Shown: positions 43,006-51,884 of the stretch, piece by piece
Position numbering within the stretch: the stretch's first letter is position 1
Layout of the letters: each line of letters opens with the position of its first letter
Notes under the pieces: model-generated
The model's database searches: none
What the model saw: only the letters and a program-made list of their open reading frames with translations
What the model was told of the DNA's origin: nothing
Position numbers and translations under genes: made by a program
Origin: Virgibacillus salexigens
Lineage (GTDB): Bacteria; Bacillota; Bacilli; Bacillales; Amphibacillaceae
Length of the DNA stretch: 64,000 nucleotides
Reading direction: 5' to 3'
NCBI RefSeq assembly: GCF_014905415.1
Contig: NZ_BNEO01000005.1
Coordinates: 1 to 64,000, forward strand

Positions 43006-44302
43006 ATGCCGCATCTCCTTCCACTTTATAGTAGCTTTTTAATTGAAGTACTACCTCGAGTTTTTTCAATTGATCTAATGCATGTTGAAAATTATCTAGA
43101 GATGTTTGGTGGGTAACCAATATAATTTCTGCTGATTCTCGTTTTTTTATCGGTGTTTGAAGAATTCGTTTAAAGCTTATTTCTAAATCATTAAACAGAG
43201 TGGATATTTCAGAAAAAGCTCCGACTCGATCTTTTACATGGATTCGTAAATAATATTGTCCCGAACGCTGATCAGCACTACGTAATTCTTTCTTGAACCG
43301 AGCTTCAAGAGAGTGCGTGCCACTTACACCAAGCCTCATGTTTTTAATTACAGTAACCAGATCAGAAACCACGGCAGTCGCTGTTGGTAAACTTCCAGCT
43401 CCTGGGCCATAAAACATGGTCTCTCCTACCGCTTCTCCATAAACATATACCGCGTTATATTCATTTTTAACGTCTGCCAACGGATGCTCTTTTGATAATA
43501 GAGTGGGTTGAACACTTACTTCGATTTGGTGGTCTTTACTTTGTGCATAGCCAATTAATTTCATGGCATATCCAAATTTATCTCCATATTGAAGGTCTTC
43601 TAGCTCTAAACTTTTAATTCCAGTTACTTCAACATCTTCTAAAGCTACATCTGTAGAGAAAGCAAGTCTGCCAAGTATAGCCATTTTTCTCGCAGCATCT
43701 AACCCTTCCACATCTGCCGTTGGATCTGCTTCAGCAAATCCCAGTTCCTGCGCTTCTTTAAGAGCATCGAGATAGGAAAAACCTTCATTACTCATCTTTG
43801 TTAAAATATAATTTGTTGTACCATTTACAATTCCCATCACCTTTTGGATACGATCGGAGGATAAACCATCAGCAATTCCTCTTAAAATTGGAATTCCGCC
43901 GGCTACGCTGGCTTCATAGTAGAAGTCACATTTATTCTTTCTCGCAGCCGCCTCTAAATTAGTACCATACAGTGCAACTAAATCTTTGTTTGCGGTTACT
44001 ACATGCTTTTTATTCGCAAATGCATTTAAAATATATTGATAGGTTTCTTCTATGCCGCCCATAACTTCTACGATTACATCAATCTCAGGGTCATTTATGA
44101 TATCATCGGGATTCGTAGTGAGAAACGTTCGATCTACCTCAACGTTACGTGTCTTATCTAGGCTGCGAACTAATACACTCTTTACACTAACCTCGCATCC
44201 CAGCTGATGAACAAGCTTTTCTTGATGATTTTCAATTAGTTTAATAACTCCCGAACCAACTACTCCTAATCCTAATAGACCGATAGAAACCTTGTCTCTC
44301 AC
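42971..44302 (-). CDS. hom: homoserine dehydrogenase with ACT domain
   Basis: A 443-residue NAD(P)-dependent enzyme that reduces aspartate semialdehyde to homoserine. Seen: [19 protein letters not shown] (Rossmann loop), [12 protein letters not shown], catalytic region [12 protein letters not shown] with [16 protein letters not shown], and a C-terminal ACT domain ([34 protein letters not shown], about 350-425) for threonine feedback. GTG after GAGGTGATGAT. First of hom-thrC-thrB. No T-box or riboswitch is seen upstream; an imperfect inverted repeat at 44367-44402 may bind a regulator. Confidence 0.95.
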   Translation of the reverse strand: MRDKVSIGLLGLGVVGSGVIKLIENHQEKLVHQLGCEVSVKSVLVRSLDKTRNVEVDRTFLTTNPDDIINDPEIDVIVEVMGGIEETYQYILNAFANKKHVVTANKDLVALYGTNLEAAARKNKCDFYYEASVAGGIPILRGIADGLSSDRIQKVMGIVNGTTNYILTKMSNEGFSYLDALKEAQELGFAEADPTADVEGLDAARKMAILGRLAFSTDVALEDVEVTGIKSLELEDLQYGDKFGYAMKLIGYAQSKDHQIEVSVQPTLLSKEHPLADVKNEYNAVYVYGEAVGETMFYGPGAGSLPTATAVVSDLVTVIKNMRLGVSGTHSLEARFKKELRSADQRSGQYYLRIHVKDRVGAFSEISTLFNDLEISFKRILQTPIKKRESAEIILVTHQTSLDNFQHALDQLKKLEVVLQLKSYYKVEGDAAYELAGTTKTLS

Positions 44303-44366
44303 ATCATCACCTCATCGTTTTTGTTTAATAGCTATTTAAACACGAATACAAAAGTATAGCAATAGT

Positions 44367-44402
44367 GAATTTTTCACACGAATTGAATTTGTGTGTAAAT
44401 TC
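44367..44402 (-). promoter_or_regulatory. inverted repeat upstream of hom
   Basis: GAATTTTTCACAC (44367-44379) faces GTGTGTAAATTC (44391-44402), arms 12-13 bases with a one-base slip. It lies about 65 bases before hom, in the promoter zone. A regulator site is likely but its owner is unknown. Confidence 0.45.
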
Positions 44403-44546
44403 AAAGAACAATATGGATGGGGTATTTAGTCAGTATTTGAAATGAACGAAACGTAACAGACATCTTTTTAGTGGAATTACTTTTAACCTTTCCTAAAGTA
44501 GAAGAATAAACTAACGAGAGGAAGGAAAGCAATGGAGGTGTAGGGA

Positions 44547-44693
44547 ATGAGCGACGCAACTGCTGGACTGACGTTTGTTACCTGTTTATTGCTAGGTACG
44601 GGAGTAGGAATGTTATTTGGTCAATTAGAGGCTGGAGGAGCAATTGGGCTCGGGCTAGGGATTATTACCATTGGCGTGTTTCGAAAAAGATAG
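44547..44693 (+). CDS. 48-residue membrane protein
   Basis: Small ORF with a very good GGAGGTG site. MSDATAGLTFVTCLLLGTGVG, then two short glycine-rich hydrophobic stretches with a small charged turn (FGQLEAGGAIG) and a basic end (FRKR): a two-helix hairpin in the membrane. I do not recognise a family. It stands alone between hom (divergent) and the next gene; an intergenic gap of 86 bases follows with no clear terminator, so it may be co-transcribed with it. Confidence 0.6.
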   Translation: MSDATAGLTFVTCLLLGTGVGMLFGQLEAGGAIGLGLGIITIGVFRKR

Positions 44694-44779
44694 GTAACAT
44701 CTTCATTTCATTCTTATTGACGTGCTTCTTTTGTCTTTCTATACTTAGGAAGGCATAAAAGGAAGAAACAGGTGATAAA

Positions 44780-45829
44780 ATGGATTTTACAATAAATTAT
44801 TTATCTTTCTATCTCATTCAAGTAGATGGAGAAGATAAACGTGCACAACATTTTCAAACGTTGGATAAACCTAACTATGAAGCTAGTCCACTAAAAGAAT
44901 TCCTTGATGGCGAGTTAACGAGAATTGCAAAGCGGAAGGTAGAACGTCATGCTAAGTCAGAAAATGCGCCTACAAAAATCGGTAGATTCATGGTGGAGCC
45001 TGGGCATGAATTAACATCTAACCCTAATTATAATGTATTTCAAAAAGTGAGGAATGCAGAAACAACAGAGGATTTTCAGTCTAGTACGGATCAACTTGCA
45101 CAAATGTATGTAGATACGAGTGCGGTAAGAGGCGGTGTTTTTCTTGTAGCCGCTGCCCGTCTAACGAAATACTTCGATGATCCCTTCTTGTTTGTAATGA
45201 AATGTGATTTTGAACCCAAGGTAGCTCGAATTACGAATCAAGAAACACTTGTCCAAAATGTGGAAATGGCAATAACGACAAAAAACATGAAGTCAATTCA
45301 GTATCCATATATGCCTGAAGAAGGAATAATGGATGAAGCAGAAATTAAAATTCATCAATCTTCCCATGCGCGTTATTTTGAAGACTTCTTACCATTTGTA
45401 TCCTACGAAAAATCAATGCCAGAAATAATGAAAACACAAGTAATGGATATGGTTCAAGACCATATTAATGAAACTTTCCCAGAGGAAAGTGAGGAAAAAG
45501 AACAGTTTGAGGAAGCTATGGAAGAATGGGCGGTTACACCAGAAAGAGAAATTCAAGAACGTTTAACAACAGAGCAGGTAGTCGAAGCTTCTGCGCAGAT
45601 TGTTGAGCATACCCCGGATGCAGAGCTGAAAATGAAACTTGATCACATCGCTATAAAAGCCCATTTATCGGATTTTGGAGAGTGTCTTCACTTAGCTAAG
45701 GTAAATGGGAAATATATTCTAATGGTTGAAGCAGAGCAAATTAGTTTTGATAAAGGATTCTCACCCATTGAATTTCATAAACCAGATGATTTAGAATCCG
45801 TAGTAAAGCGAATCTTAGATAGAGGATAA
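44780..45829 (+). CDS. DUF3900-type protein
   Basis: A 349-residue acidic, soluble protein. The opening MDFTINYLSFYLIQVDGEDKRAQHF and VRGGVFLVAAARLTKYFDDPFLFVMKCDFEPKVARIT recall DUF3900 of Bacillaceae; the general layout (early beta-rich half, acidic helical middle at 225-270, C-terminal HIAIKAHLSDFGECLHLA) also resembles NdpA/YejK nucleoid proteins, so a nucleic-acid link cannot be excluded. ATG follows GGTGA. The function is unknown. A repeat with a long inverted structure follows. Confidence 0.6.
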   Translation: MDFTINYLSFYLIQVDGEDKRAQHFQTLDKPNYEASPLKEFLDGELTRIAKRKVERHAKSENAPTKIGRFMVEPGHELTSNPNYNVFQKVRNAETTEDFQSSTDQLAQMYVDTSAVRGGVFLVAAARLTKYFDDPFLFVMKCDFEPKVARITNQETLVQNVEMAITTKNMKSIQYPYMPEEGIMDEAEIKIHQSSHARYFEDFLPFVSYEKSMPEIMKTQVMDMVQDHINETFPEESEEKEQFEEAMEEWAVTPEREIQERLTTEQVVEASAQIVEHTPDAELKMKLDHIAIKAHLSDFGECLHLAKVNGKYILMVEAEQISFDKGFSPIEFHKPDDLESVVKRILDRG

Positions 45830-45834
45830 GTGAT

Positions 45835-45992
45835 GGGCTGACTATCAGTGATTTCAGTAACTCGAATATGCGATACTCCTACAGGCGAAGCACAATGTGC
45901 AGGCCTACAGTGCGCGTTATTTCTTACGAGCAGGCTCCATTCTTCGCCGTAGAAAGATCGTATATTTCAGTTGCATGATTCGTGGGCTGACT
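45835..45992. repeat. intergenic repeat with long inverted arms
   Basis: Bounded by direct copies of GGGCTGACT (45835-45843, 45984-45992). Inside, 45865-45890 and 45942-45966 form imperfect inverted arms of about 25 bases (AATAT-CGAT-CTAC-GGCGAAG). The right end runs into TTTTTT. GC content is above that of the flanks. Likely a dispersed element acting as a terminator; no coding potential. Confidence 0.5.
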
Positions 45993-46056
45993 TTTTTCTT
46001 TGTGAATTTCATCAAGCAGGCAGCGTGAAACTGTCCAGCCGCGTTCCTATCTTATT

Positions 46057-47208
46057 CTACGCATAGCTTTTTCTTCTTAATCTAGTCATGGAGATAAGAA
46101 TTGTTCCCAATGATAGAAGAACGAATATACCACCAATCGATGCATTTTGTTGGACAGTCGCCTGTTCAATCACAAATCCCCCGATTAATGATCCAAAGGC
46201 AATTCCGAAATGCAATGCAGAGTTGTTTAAGCTTTGCTGTATATCGGAAGTTTCTGGTGACGTTTCAATTAAATAGCTTTGCAGGGCTGGCGTTATAGCC
46301 CAGCTCATCATTCCCCAGATAATCATAACAACAAGAAAAACAATCATTGTTGTTGTATAAGGGATGAGGAGTAACGCGAATGCAAATATAAGGATTGCTG
46401 ATATGATTGTCTTTTTAGAACCAAAGCGATCAGAGAAAGCTCCTCCAATGCCACCACCGCTTACTGCAGCAATTCCAAAAATGAGATAAATGATACTAAC
46501 CCAGTTTCCATCCATATTCATTGTTGTTTTTACAAATGGAGTTAGGTAAGCATATAAAATAGTATGACCTGCCATATATAAAAATGTGGTAGCGTGACCT
46601 AGAAAGATTTTGCTTTCTCTCAATGTGTTCATTTGTTGTTTTAGTGGCACTTGTGGTTTGGGTGCAACTTTATCCATAAAGAAATGAACCCCTATCATAG
46701 ATAGTATGGAAAGAATAACAATGAAAACAAAAGGTGCTCTCCAACCGAAACTATTACCTAGTACAAGCCCAATAGGTACTCCCAAAACAAGTGAACCACT
46801 GACACCCATCGATACAATACCAATCGCACGACCACGATATTTATCATCACCTAGGTTTGCCGCGATAGTTAAACATAAGATAATAAGTAACGAACCGCTA
46901 GCAGCTGAAATAATTCTGCCAATGAAGAGAATGCTATATACTGGACTAAATACAGCTACTAAGTTCCCAATTAGAAAAACTAGCAATGCAAGTAAGGTTA
47001 ATCGCTTCCGTTCCATTTTTGCAGTAACAATTAATAAAATCGGTGCTGAAATTGCAAATATTAATGAAAAAATGGTAATTAATAAGCCGGCTTGTCCTAA
47101 ACTGACTTGTAAATCATTGGCAACTAAATCTAAAATACCACCAATAATTAATTCAACCATTCCTACTACAAACGAAACAATAGTTAATAGATAAATACGT
47201 TTGTCCAT
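46057..47208 (-). CDS. MFS efflux transporter, PbuE-like
   Basis: A 383-residue major facilitator (DHA1-like) with 12 helices. VGMVELIIGGILDLVANDL in helix 1, AKMERKRLTLLALLVFLIGNLVAVFSP, YRGRAIGIVSMGVSGSLVLGVPIG (motif C, antiporter) and WAITPALQSYLIETSPETSDIQQSLNNSALHFGIAFGS match Bacillus PbuE (YdhL), a purine-base/nucleoside exporter, throughout. PbuE of Bacillus is under an adenine riboswitch, but the 100 bases upstream here show no purine-riboswitch core. ATG follows AAAGGCG. The purine substrate is inferred. Confidence 0.78.
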   Translation of the reverse strand: MDKRIYLLTIVSFVVGMVELIIGGILDLVANDLQVSLGQAGLLITIFSLIFAISAPILLIVTAKMERKRLTLLALLVFLIGNLVAVFSPVYSILFIGRIISAASGSLLIILCLTIAANLGDDKYRGRAIGIVSMGVSGSLVLGVPIGLVLGNSFGWRAPFVFIVILSILSMIGVHFFMDKVAPKPQVPLKQQMNTLRESKIFLGHATTFLYMAGHTILYAYLTPFVKTTMNMDGNWVSIIYLIFGIAAVSGGGIGGAFSDRFGSKKTIISAILIFAFALLLIPYTTTMIVFLVVMIIWGMMSWAITPALQSYLIETSPETSDIQQSLNNSALHFGIAFGSLIGGFVIEQATVQQNASIGGIFVLLSLGTILISMTRLRRKSYA

Positions 47209-47392
47209 ACAATGACGCCTTTCTAATAAGTTGTTTAAATTTCACCTATATAATAGTAATCCCATTTTCACTAATTGACAAGCGGGTTAACCGAAATAAG
47301 GGGTATCGTTTGTGAAAAGGAGATTGAATGAAGTTTCACATTATTTTTGGTATACTTATAATACCTCAGGTGAAAATAAGGAGGAAACATTG

Positions 47393-48214
47393 TTGCGTAC
47401 AGATGCTAAATTACAAAAAGATGCGATGCGGGTTTTAAAACAGACAAGCAGAACCTTTTATATCCCCATTACTTTATTAAAACCAACCTTAAAAAAAACG
47501 GTAGGATCTGCTTATTTATGCATGCGCGCTGTTGATGAAATAGAAGATCATGAACAGCTAGAAAGTGAGACAAAACAATATTTATTACGATCGATCAGCA
47601 AATTGCTGAAAGAGGATCCATTTGATGAATCCGCCTATTCTGAACTACTAGCCCCTCATCAATCATTTCTCCCAGAAGTTACTACTAGGCTAGCAGATTG
47701 GCTTGACGTCTGTCCGGATGAGATTGTATTAAAGGTAAAAGAATCTACCAGTATTATGGCAGCTGGGATGGCAGATTGGACAGAGAAAAATTGGATAATA
47801 AAAACAAAAGAAGACTTAGATGATTATACATATTATGTAGCCGGCTTAGTTGGGGTCATGCTGTCTGATATTTGGGAATGGTATGATAATACAAAGACAG
47901 ATTACGATTTGGCGATTGGCTATGGTAGAGGTTTACAAGCTGTCAATATGTTGAGAAACCAAGAGGAAGATGCAGAACGTGGTGTTCAGTTTATTCCAGA
48001 CGGATGGACAAGAGCAGATATGTTTGCATATGCGAAATCAAACTTACGTCAGGCAGAAGCATATATAAAAGATGTCCGTACACGTCATATTCTTTTATTC
48101 TGTAAAATACCATTAGCATTAGCTAATAAGACATTAAAAGCTTTAGAAGATGGTCAAGAAAAGATAACGCGATCGGAAGTAGAATCGACTGTAGATGAAA
48201 TCATTAACAAGTAA
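47393..48214 (+). CDS. squalene/phytoene synthase-fold protein
   Basis: A 273-residue head-to-head prenyl-synthase homologue. First Asp-rich motif in YLCMRAVDEIEDHE (DExxD), Y(V)AGLVGVMLSDIW, second motif in GRGLQAVNMLRNQEEDAERGVQFIPD. The usual N-x-L-R-D of the second motif reads NMLRN, with one Asp replaced by Asn, though the following EEDAERG keeps acidic residues. The start is TTG 8 bases after AAGGAGG (a neighbouring TTG also fits); an upstream ATG frame covers the promoter. No desaturase or cyclase gene is nearby, so the product (squalene, dehydrosqualene or other) is unknown. Confidence 0.8.
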   Translation: MRTDAKLQKDAMRVLKQTSRTFYIPITLLKPTLKKTVGSAYLCMRAVDEIEDHEQLESETKQYLLRSISKLLKEDPFDESAYSELLAPHQSFLPEVTTRLADWLDVCPDEIVLKVKESTSIMAAGMADWTEKNWIIKTKEDLDDYTYYVAGLVGVMLSDIWEWYDNTKTDYDLAIGYGRGLQAVNMLRNQEEDAERGVQFIPDGWTRADMFAYAKSNLRQAEAYIKDVRTRHILLFCKIPLALANKTLKALEDGQEKITRSEVESTVDEIINK

Positions 48215-48411
48215 GTGATTCGTGTTCTTTCTTTTGGAATAAATTTGTTTATGAACAATAAACTAATGGCAGAGGAAAGAATTTATACGTATAAAATTTT
48301 GAGCAAGCTGGTGGGTTTTTTGTCATGATTATTTATAAGTAGCATGTAATAATCACTATCCATCCAACGGTCTTTAATGACAAGGGGTATCAACGATATT
48401 ACAGGCACTTG

Positions 48412-48431
48412 CTCCTATAAAAAATAGGAGG
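48412..48431 (+). promoter_or_regulatory. hairpin that hides the BCCT ribosome site
   Basis: CTCCTAT (48412-48418), loop AAAAA, ATAGGAG (48424-48430): a 7-bp stem that pairs the whole AGGAGG ribosome site (48426-48431) of the transporter gene. Initiation would need the stem to open, for example with heat, ribosome loading or salt. Confidence 0.6.
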
Positions 48432-48437
48432 AACAGC

Positions 48438-49985
48438 GTGAATTCAAAGAAAAACACGAAAATAGACATGCCCGTATTTATTATTAGTGGAGGACTACTA
48501 ATTATCTTTATTCTACTTTCTATCTGGAATAAGGATGCGGTAGGAAGTGCAGTAAATACATTATTTGCTTATTCTTCCGATTTATTTGGCGCTTATTGGC
48601 AGTTATTATTACTAGGGAACTTTTTTATCGGTTTAGGATTGGCTTTTTCAAAATATGGGAAAGTGAAGTTAGGTAATCAAAATGAACCAAAATATAGTTA
48701 TTTTAAATGGGTAGCTATGATACTGGTAACGTTATTGGCAAGTGGTGGCGTGTTTTGGGCAGCTTCCGAACCAATGTATCATTATATGACAACACCTCCG
48801 TTGTTTGGCGGTGGGGAATTTAATCATTTACATGCAGCATTTGCTCAATCATTTATGCATTGGGGATTTTTAGCGTGGGCAATTCTTGGGACCCTTAGTG
48901 TTATCGTTATGATGTATGTGCATTATAGTAAAGGGTTACCATTAAAGCCTCGTGGTCTGCTTTACCCTATATTCGGTGAAAAAATTTATCAAAAGAGTAT
49001 TTTAGGCTCTGCTGCAGATATTTTCTCCATCATTGCTACAGTAGCAGGAACATTAGGTCCATTAGGATTTTTAGGTTTACAAATTTCATATGGATTGAAT
49101 CATTTATTTAATATACCTAATACGCTATCTGTGAGTATTATTGTAATTTTAATATTAGTTGTGATCGCTGCGATATCGGCAGCTACTGGGGTAGATAGAG
49201 GAATTCTTACACTTAGTCGTTATAATGTTGGTTTTACTATCTTTTTAGCAGCAGTGGTATTGATTGTTGGCCCAACTACTTTTATTATTGATGCGCTTGT
49301 AGGGGGAACTGGCGTCCATTTGCAGAATTTCTTTACGATGTCCATGTTCCGTGGTGATGAAGCGTGGCTGTCATTTTGGACGATCTTCTTCTGGGGTTGG
49401 TTTATTGGTTATGCTCCGATGTTAATCGTGTTTATTAGTCGAATCTCGCGAGGCCGTACCATTCGGGAATTAATTATTGGTGTCTCCATTGTTGCACCAA
49501 TTGTTAGTAATTTTTGGTTTTCAATTGTAGGAGGGACTGGTGTCCATTTTGAAATGGAAAACGCAGGTTCTATCTCAAATGCTTTGAACGATGGAGGTAT
49601 GCCAGCTGCAGTAATGGCGATCACAGATCAACTTCCTTTGGGAATCGTGTTTGGTGTTAGCTTTTTAGTTGTATCGATTATATTTGTGGCAACTACTGCA
49701 GATACCATGTCGTATACAGTTGCTGCTACGTTATCTGGTAATGATCATCCGAAGCGTTGGCTTCGTGTGTTTTGGGCTTTGATTTTTGGGGCGACATCGA
49801 TGGTTATCTTAACAATTGGAGAGGATAGTGTGACTTCAATTCAAAATTCAATTGTTATTACAGCTGTACCTGTCTCGTTTTTATTGTTGCCTCCGTTATG
49901 GACGGCACCTAAAATTGCTCGAACAATGGCCTTAGAACAAGGGTTGATTTGGCAAAGAGAGATGACTAAAAAAGTTGATAAATAA
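48438..49985 (+). CDS. BCCT-family transporter
   Basis: A 515-residue, 12-helix betaine/carnitine/choline-type transporter. Seen: SGGVFWAASEPMYHY, FAQSFMHWGFLAWAI (helix 3-4), and the signature FWGWFIGYAPMLIVFISRISRGRTIREL. In betaine porters this signature has more Trp (W-G-W-W-I-S-W-S-P); here two Trp are replaced (WFIGY), so the ligand may not be glycine betaine. The C-terminus is short and lacks a long osmosensing tail. GTG start with a ribosome site locked in a hairpin. Single gene closed by a strong terminator. Confidence 0.86.
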   Translation: MNSKKNTKIDMPVFIISGGLLIIFILLSIWNKDAVGSAVNTLFAYSSDLFGAYWQLLLLGNFFIGLGLAFSKYGKVKLGNQNEPKYSYFKWVAMILVTLLASGGVFWAASEPMYHYMTTPPLFGGGEFNHLHAAFAQSFMHWGFLAWAILGTLSVIVMMYVHYSKGLPLKPRGLLYPIFGEKIYQKSILGSAADIFSIIATVAGTLGPLGFLGLQISYGLNHLFNIPNTLSVSIIVILILVVIAAISAATGVDRGILTLSRYNVGFTIFLAAVVLIVGPTTFIIDALVGGTGVHLQNFFTMSMFRGDEAWLSFWTIFFWGWFIGYAPMLIVFISRISRGRTIRELIIGVSIVAPIVSNFWFSIVGGTGVHFEMENAGSISNALNDGGMPAAVMAITDQLPLGIVFGVSFLVVSIIFVATTADTMSYTVAATLSGNDHPKRWLRVFWALIFGATSMVILTIGEDSVTSIQNSIVITAVPVSFLLLPPLWTAPKIARTMALEQGLIWQREMTKKVDK

Positions 49986-49993
49986 ATGAAGAT

Positions 49994-50031
49994 AGCCTCT
50001 ACTCCTTCTTCTTAATGAGTAGAGGCTTTTT
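49994..50031 (+). terminator. terminator of the BCCT gene
   Basis: An 11-bp perfect stem (49994-50004 with 50017-50027, 12-nt loop) followed by TTTTTGAA. Confidence 0.88.
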
Positions 50032-50137
50032 GAATATAGATAAGCTTATCACTAACGGCACAAAACCTTTCAGCTTTTTATCCGGGAAACGTATTTTTCT
50101 GATATAGTAACTTGAATTCGAGTAAAAAACGAAGTAA

Positions 50138-50174
50138 ACTATAAATAAGGTCATCAGATGACCTTATTTATAGT
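50138..50174 (+). promoter_or_regulatory. LutR operator before the lactate permease gene
   Basis: A perfect inverted repeat with 18-base arms around one central base; its core TCATC-A-GATGA (50151-50161) equals the LutR operator TCATC-N1-GATGA described for Bacillus subtilis, from memory. It lies 42 bases before the permease start. The LutR-type gene follows the permease gene. Confidence 0.75.
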
Positions 50175-50215
50175 ACATCTATGAAATCGCTTTATTTGTG
50201 GGAGAGAGGGGTTTA

Positions 50216-51802
50216 ATGTATTTACTTGTGGCACTGAGTGCTATTTTAGCACCATTTATTTTTCTTGTAATATTGCGCTTCCCGGCAACAAAGGGGATGA
50301 CGTGGAGTGCTTTAATTGTGATTATGTTTGCGCTTACGGTATGGGGAATGGAAGGAGAAGTCATACTTTCTTCTATCTTTCAAGGGACACATAAAACACT
50401 GACTATTTTATGGATACTTTTTGGGGCGCTTGTATTACTAAATACACTTCGAAATACCGGAGCAGTTGATCGAATTAATCAAGGGTTTCAAAGTATCTCG
50501 GGGGACATGAGAGTTCAAGTTATCATCGTAGCTTTCCTGTTTGGTTCATTAATTGAAGGGGCAGCAGGTTTTGGGACACCAGCAATGGTAACAGGGCCAT
50601 TAATGATAGCACTTGGATTTAAACCGTTAGCAGCTGCAACATTAGCCTTAATTGCAGATAGTTCAGCTGTGGCTTTCGGTGCTGTAGGAACCCCTGTTGC
50701 AGTAGGTCTAAGTAATGTTCCAACTGCTAATGCTTCTTTTTTTCAAGAAATTGGGATTACTATTACAACGTTGGATTTATTTGCAGGGACATTCATCCCT
50801 TTTGTCTTGGTCCTGATTATGACTATTTTCTTTGGCAAAGGAAAGGGGATTAAAGACGCACTTCCCATGCTTCCGTGGACTTTACTGATAGGAATTGTGT
50901 ATACGAGCTCAGCACTATTCTATGCCATCTTATTTGGTCAAGAATTCATTGCTATTTTAGCATCACTTACTGCTTTAGTAGTTGCTACATTAACAGCACG
51001 AAAGGGATGGTTAATCCCTAAGGCAGAATGGAAAGAGGCATTGCAGGAAGGTTTTAAACAAAAGGAAGTAAAGTCCGAAATGGGCATTGTTGCTGCATGG
51101 TCGCCATACATCATTGTTGTTGTATTGTTATTATTGACACGCGTTGTTCCTTGGTTAGCTAATTTTACAAAGGAAGCTATTAATCTTTCATGGACCAATA
51201 TTCTTGGTATTGAAGGAATAGCCTCTGACTGGGAGTTTTTATATTCTCCAGGAACAATACTTACGATTGCAGCAATAGTATCGGTGTTTTTACACAAACG
51301 AACAGTAAAGACCTTTATAAGTGCATCGAAGCAATCCCTATCTACGATGAAAACAACAGCAATCTCTTTAATTACAACACTAGCGATGGTGCATGTCTTT
51401 ACAAATTCAGGAATGAATATGAATGAATTGGCGAGTATGCCTCAATATATAGCAGAATCTTTTGCTAGTTCACTAGGTTCTGTTTGGTGGCTAGTTGCAC
51501 CATTCTTAGGAGAACTAGGTTCATTTATAACAGGAAGCGCTACTGTATCAACATTAACCTTTTCGCCGATTCAATTTAATGTTGCTCAACAAGTTGGTTT
51601 AGATGTAAACGCTGTACTTGCTGCTCAGGTGATTGGAGCTGGAGCAGGGAATATGATTTGTGTTCATAATGTAGTTGCAGCTAGTGCCGTAGTTGGGCTA
51701 TCTGGTAAAGAAGGCGATATTATTAGGAAAACGTTACCACCAGCAATCTTATATGGACTATTAATTGGAGCAGCTAGCTTTATCACCCTGCAGCTTTTTT
51801 AG
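50216..51802 (+). CDS. lutP: L-lactate permease
   Basis: A 528-residue LctP/LldP-family proton/lactate symporter with about 13 helices. Seen: GSLIEGAAGFGTPAMVTGPLMIALGFKPLAAATLALIADSSAVAFGAVGTPVAVGL, the conserved substrate region, and GAGNMICVHNVVAASAVVGLSGKEGDIIRKT near the end. ATG follows GAGAGGGG; a longer frame adds six residues. It leads the lactate module and is preceded by a LutR-type operator. Glycolate may also be carried. Confidence 0.92.
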   Translation: MYLLVALSAILAPFIFLVILRFPATKGMTWSALIVIMFALTVWGMEGEVILSSIFQGTHKTLTILWILFGALVLLNTLRNTGAVDRINQGFQSISGDMRVQVIIVAFLFGSLIEGAAGFGTPAMVTGPLMIALGFKPLAAATLALIADSSAVAFGAVGTPVAVGLSNVPTANASFFQEIGITITTLDLFAGTFIPFVLVLIMTIFFGKGKGIKDALPMLPWTLLIGIVYTSSALFYAILFGQEFIAILASLTALVVATLTARKGWLIPKAEWKEALQEGFKQKEVKSEMGIVAAWSPYIIVVVLLLLTRVVPWLANFTKEAINLSWTNILGIEGIASDWEFLYSPGTILTIAAIVSVFLHKRTVKTFISASKQSLSTMKTTAISLITTLAMVHVFTNSGMNMNELASMPQYIAESFASSLGSVWWLVAPFLGELGSFITGSATVSTLTFSPIQFNVAQQVGLDVNAVLAAQVIGAGAGNMICVHNVVAASAVVGLSGKEGDIIRKTLPPAILYGLLIGAASFITLQLF

Positions 51803-51830
51803 CATCATGTTCTGTCATATGATCAACTTT

Positions 51831-51842
51831 TCAAACGTTTGA
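51831..51842 (+). promoter_or_regulatory. 12-bp palindrome before lutR
   Basis: TCAAACGTTTGA, 43 bases before the regulator start. A perfect palindrome in the only space where a lutR promoter could lie. It could be the binding site of a regulator; it does not match the LutR core. Confidence 0.4.
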
Positions 51843-51884
51843 CAATCCAGTAAAATGGGTTCAAATGATGAGGAGTTGAAAATC

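Noticed and set aside
44303-44530. Threonine T-box or riboswitch before hom
   Set aside because: No AGGGTGGNACCGCG motif and no terminator hairpin; only an imperfect inverted repeat.
46706-47194. 162-codon ORF antisense to the PbuE-like gene
   Set aside because: A shadow of a hydrophobic coding region; no ribosome site.
47209-47311. Purine riboswitch before the PbuE-like gene
   Set aside because: Bacillus pbuE has one, but the roughly 100 bases upstream show neither the conserved loops nor a terminator hairpin.
51831-51842. cre site before lutR
   Set aside because: TCAAACGTTTGA is palindromic but mismatches the cre consensus at four or more fixed positions.
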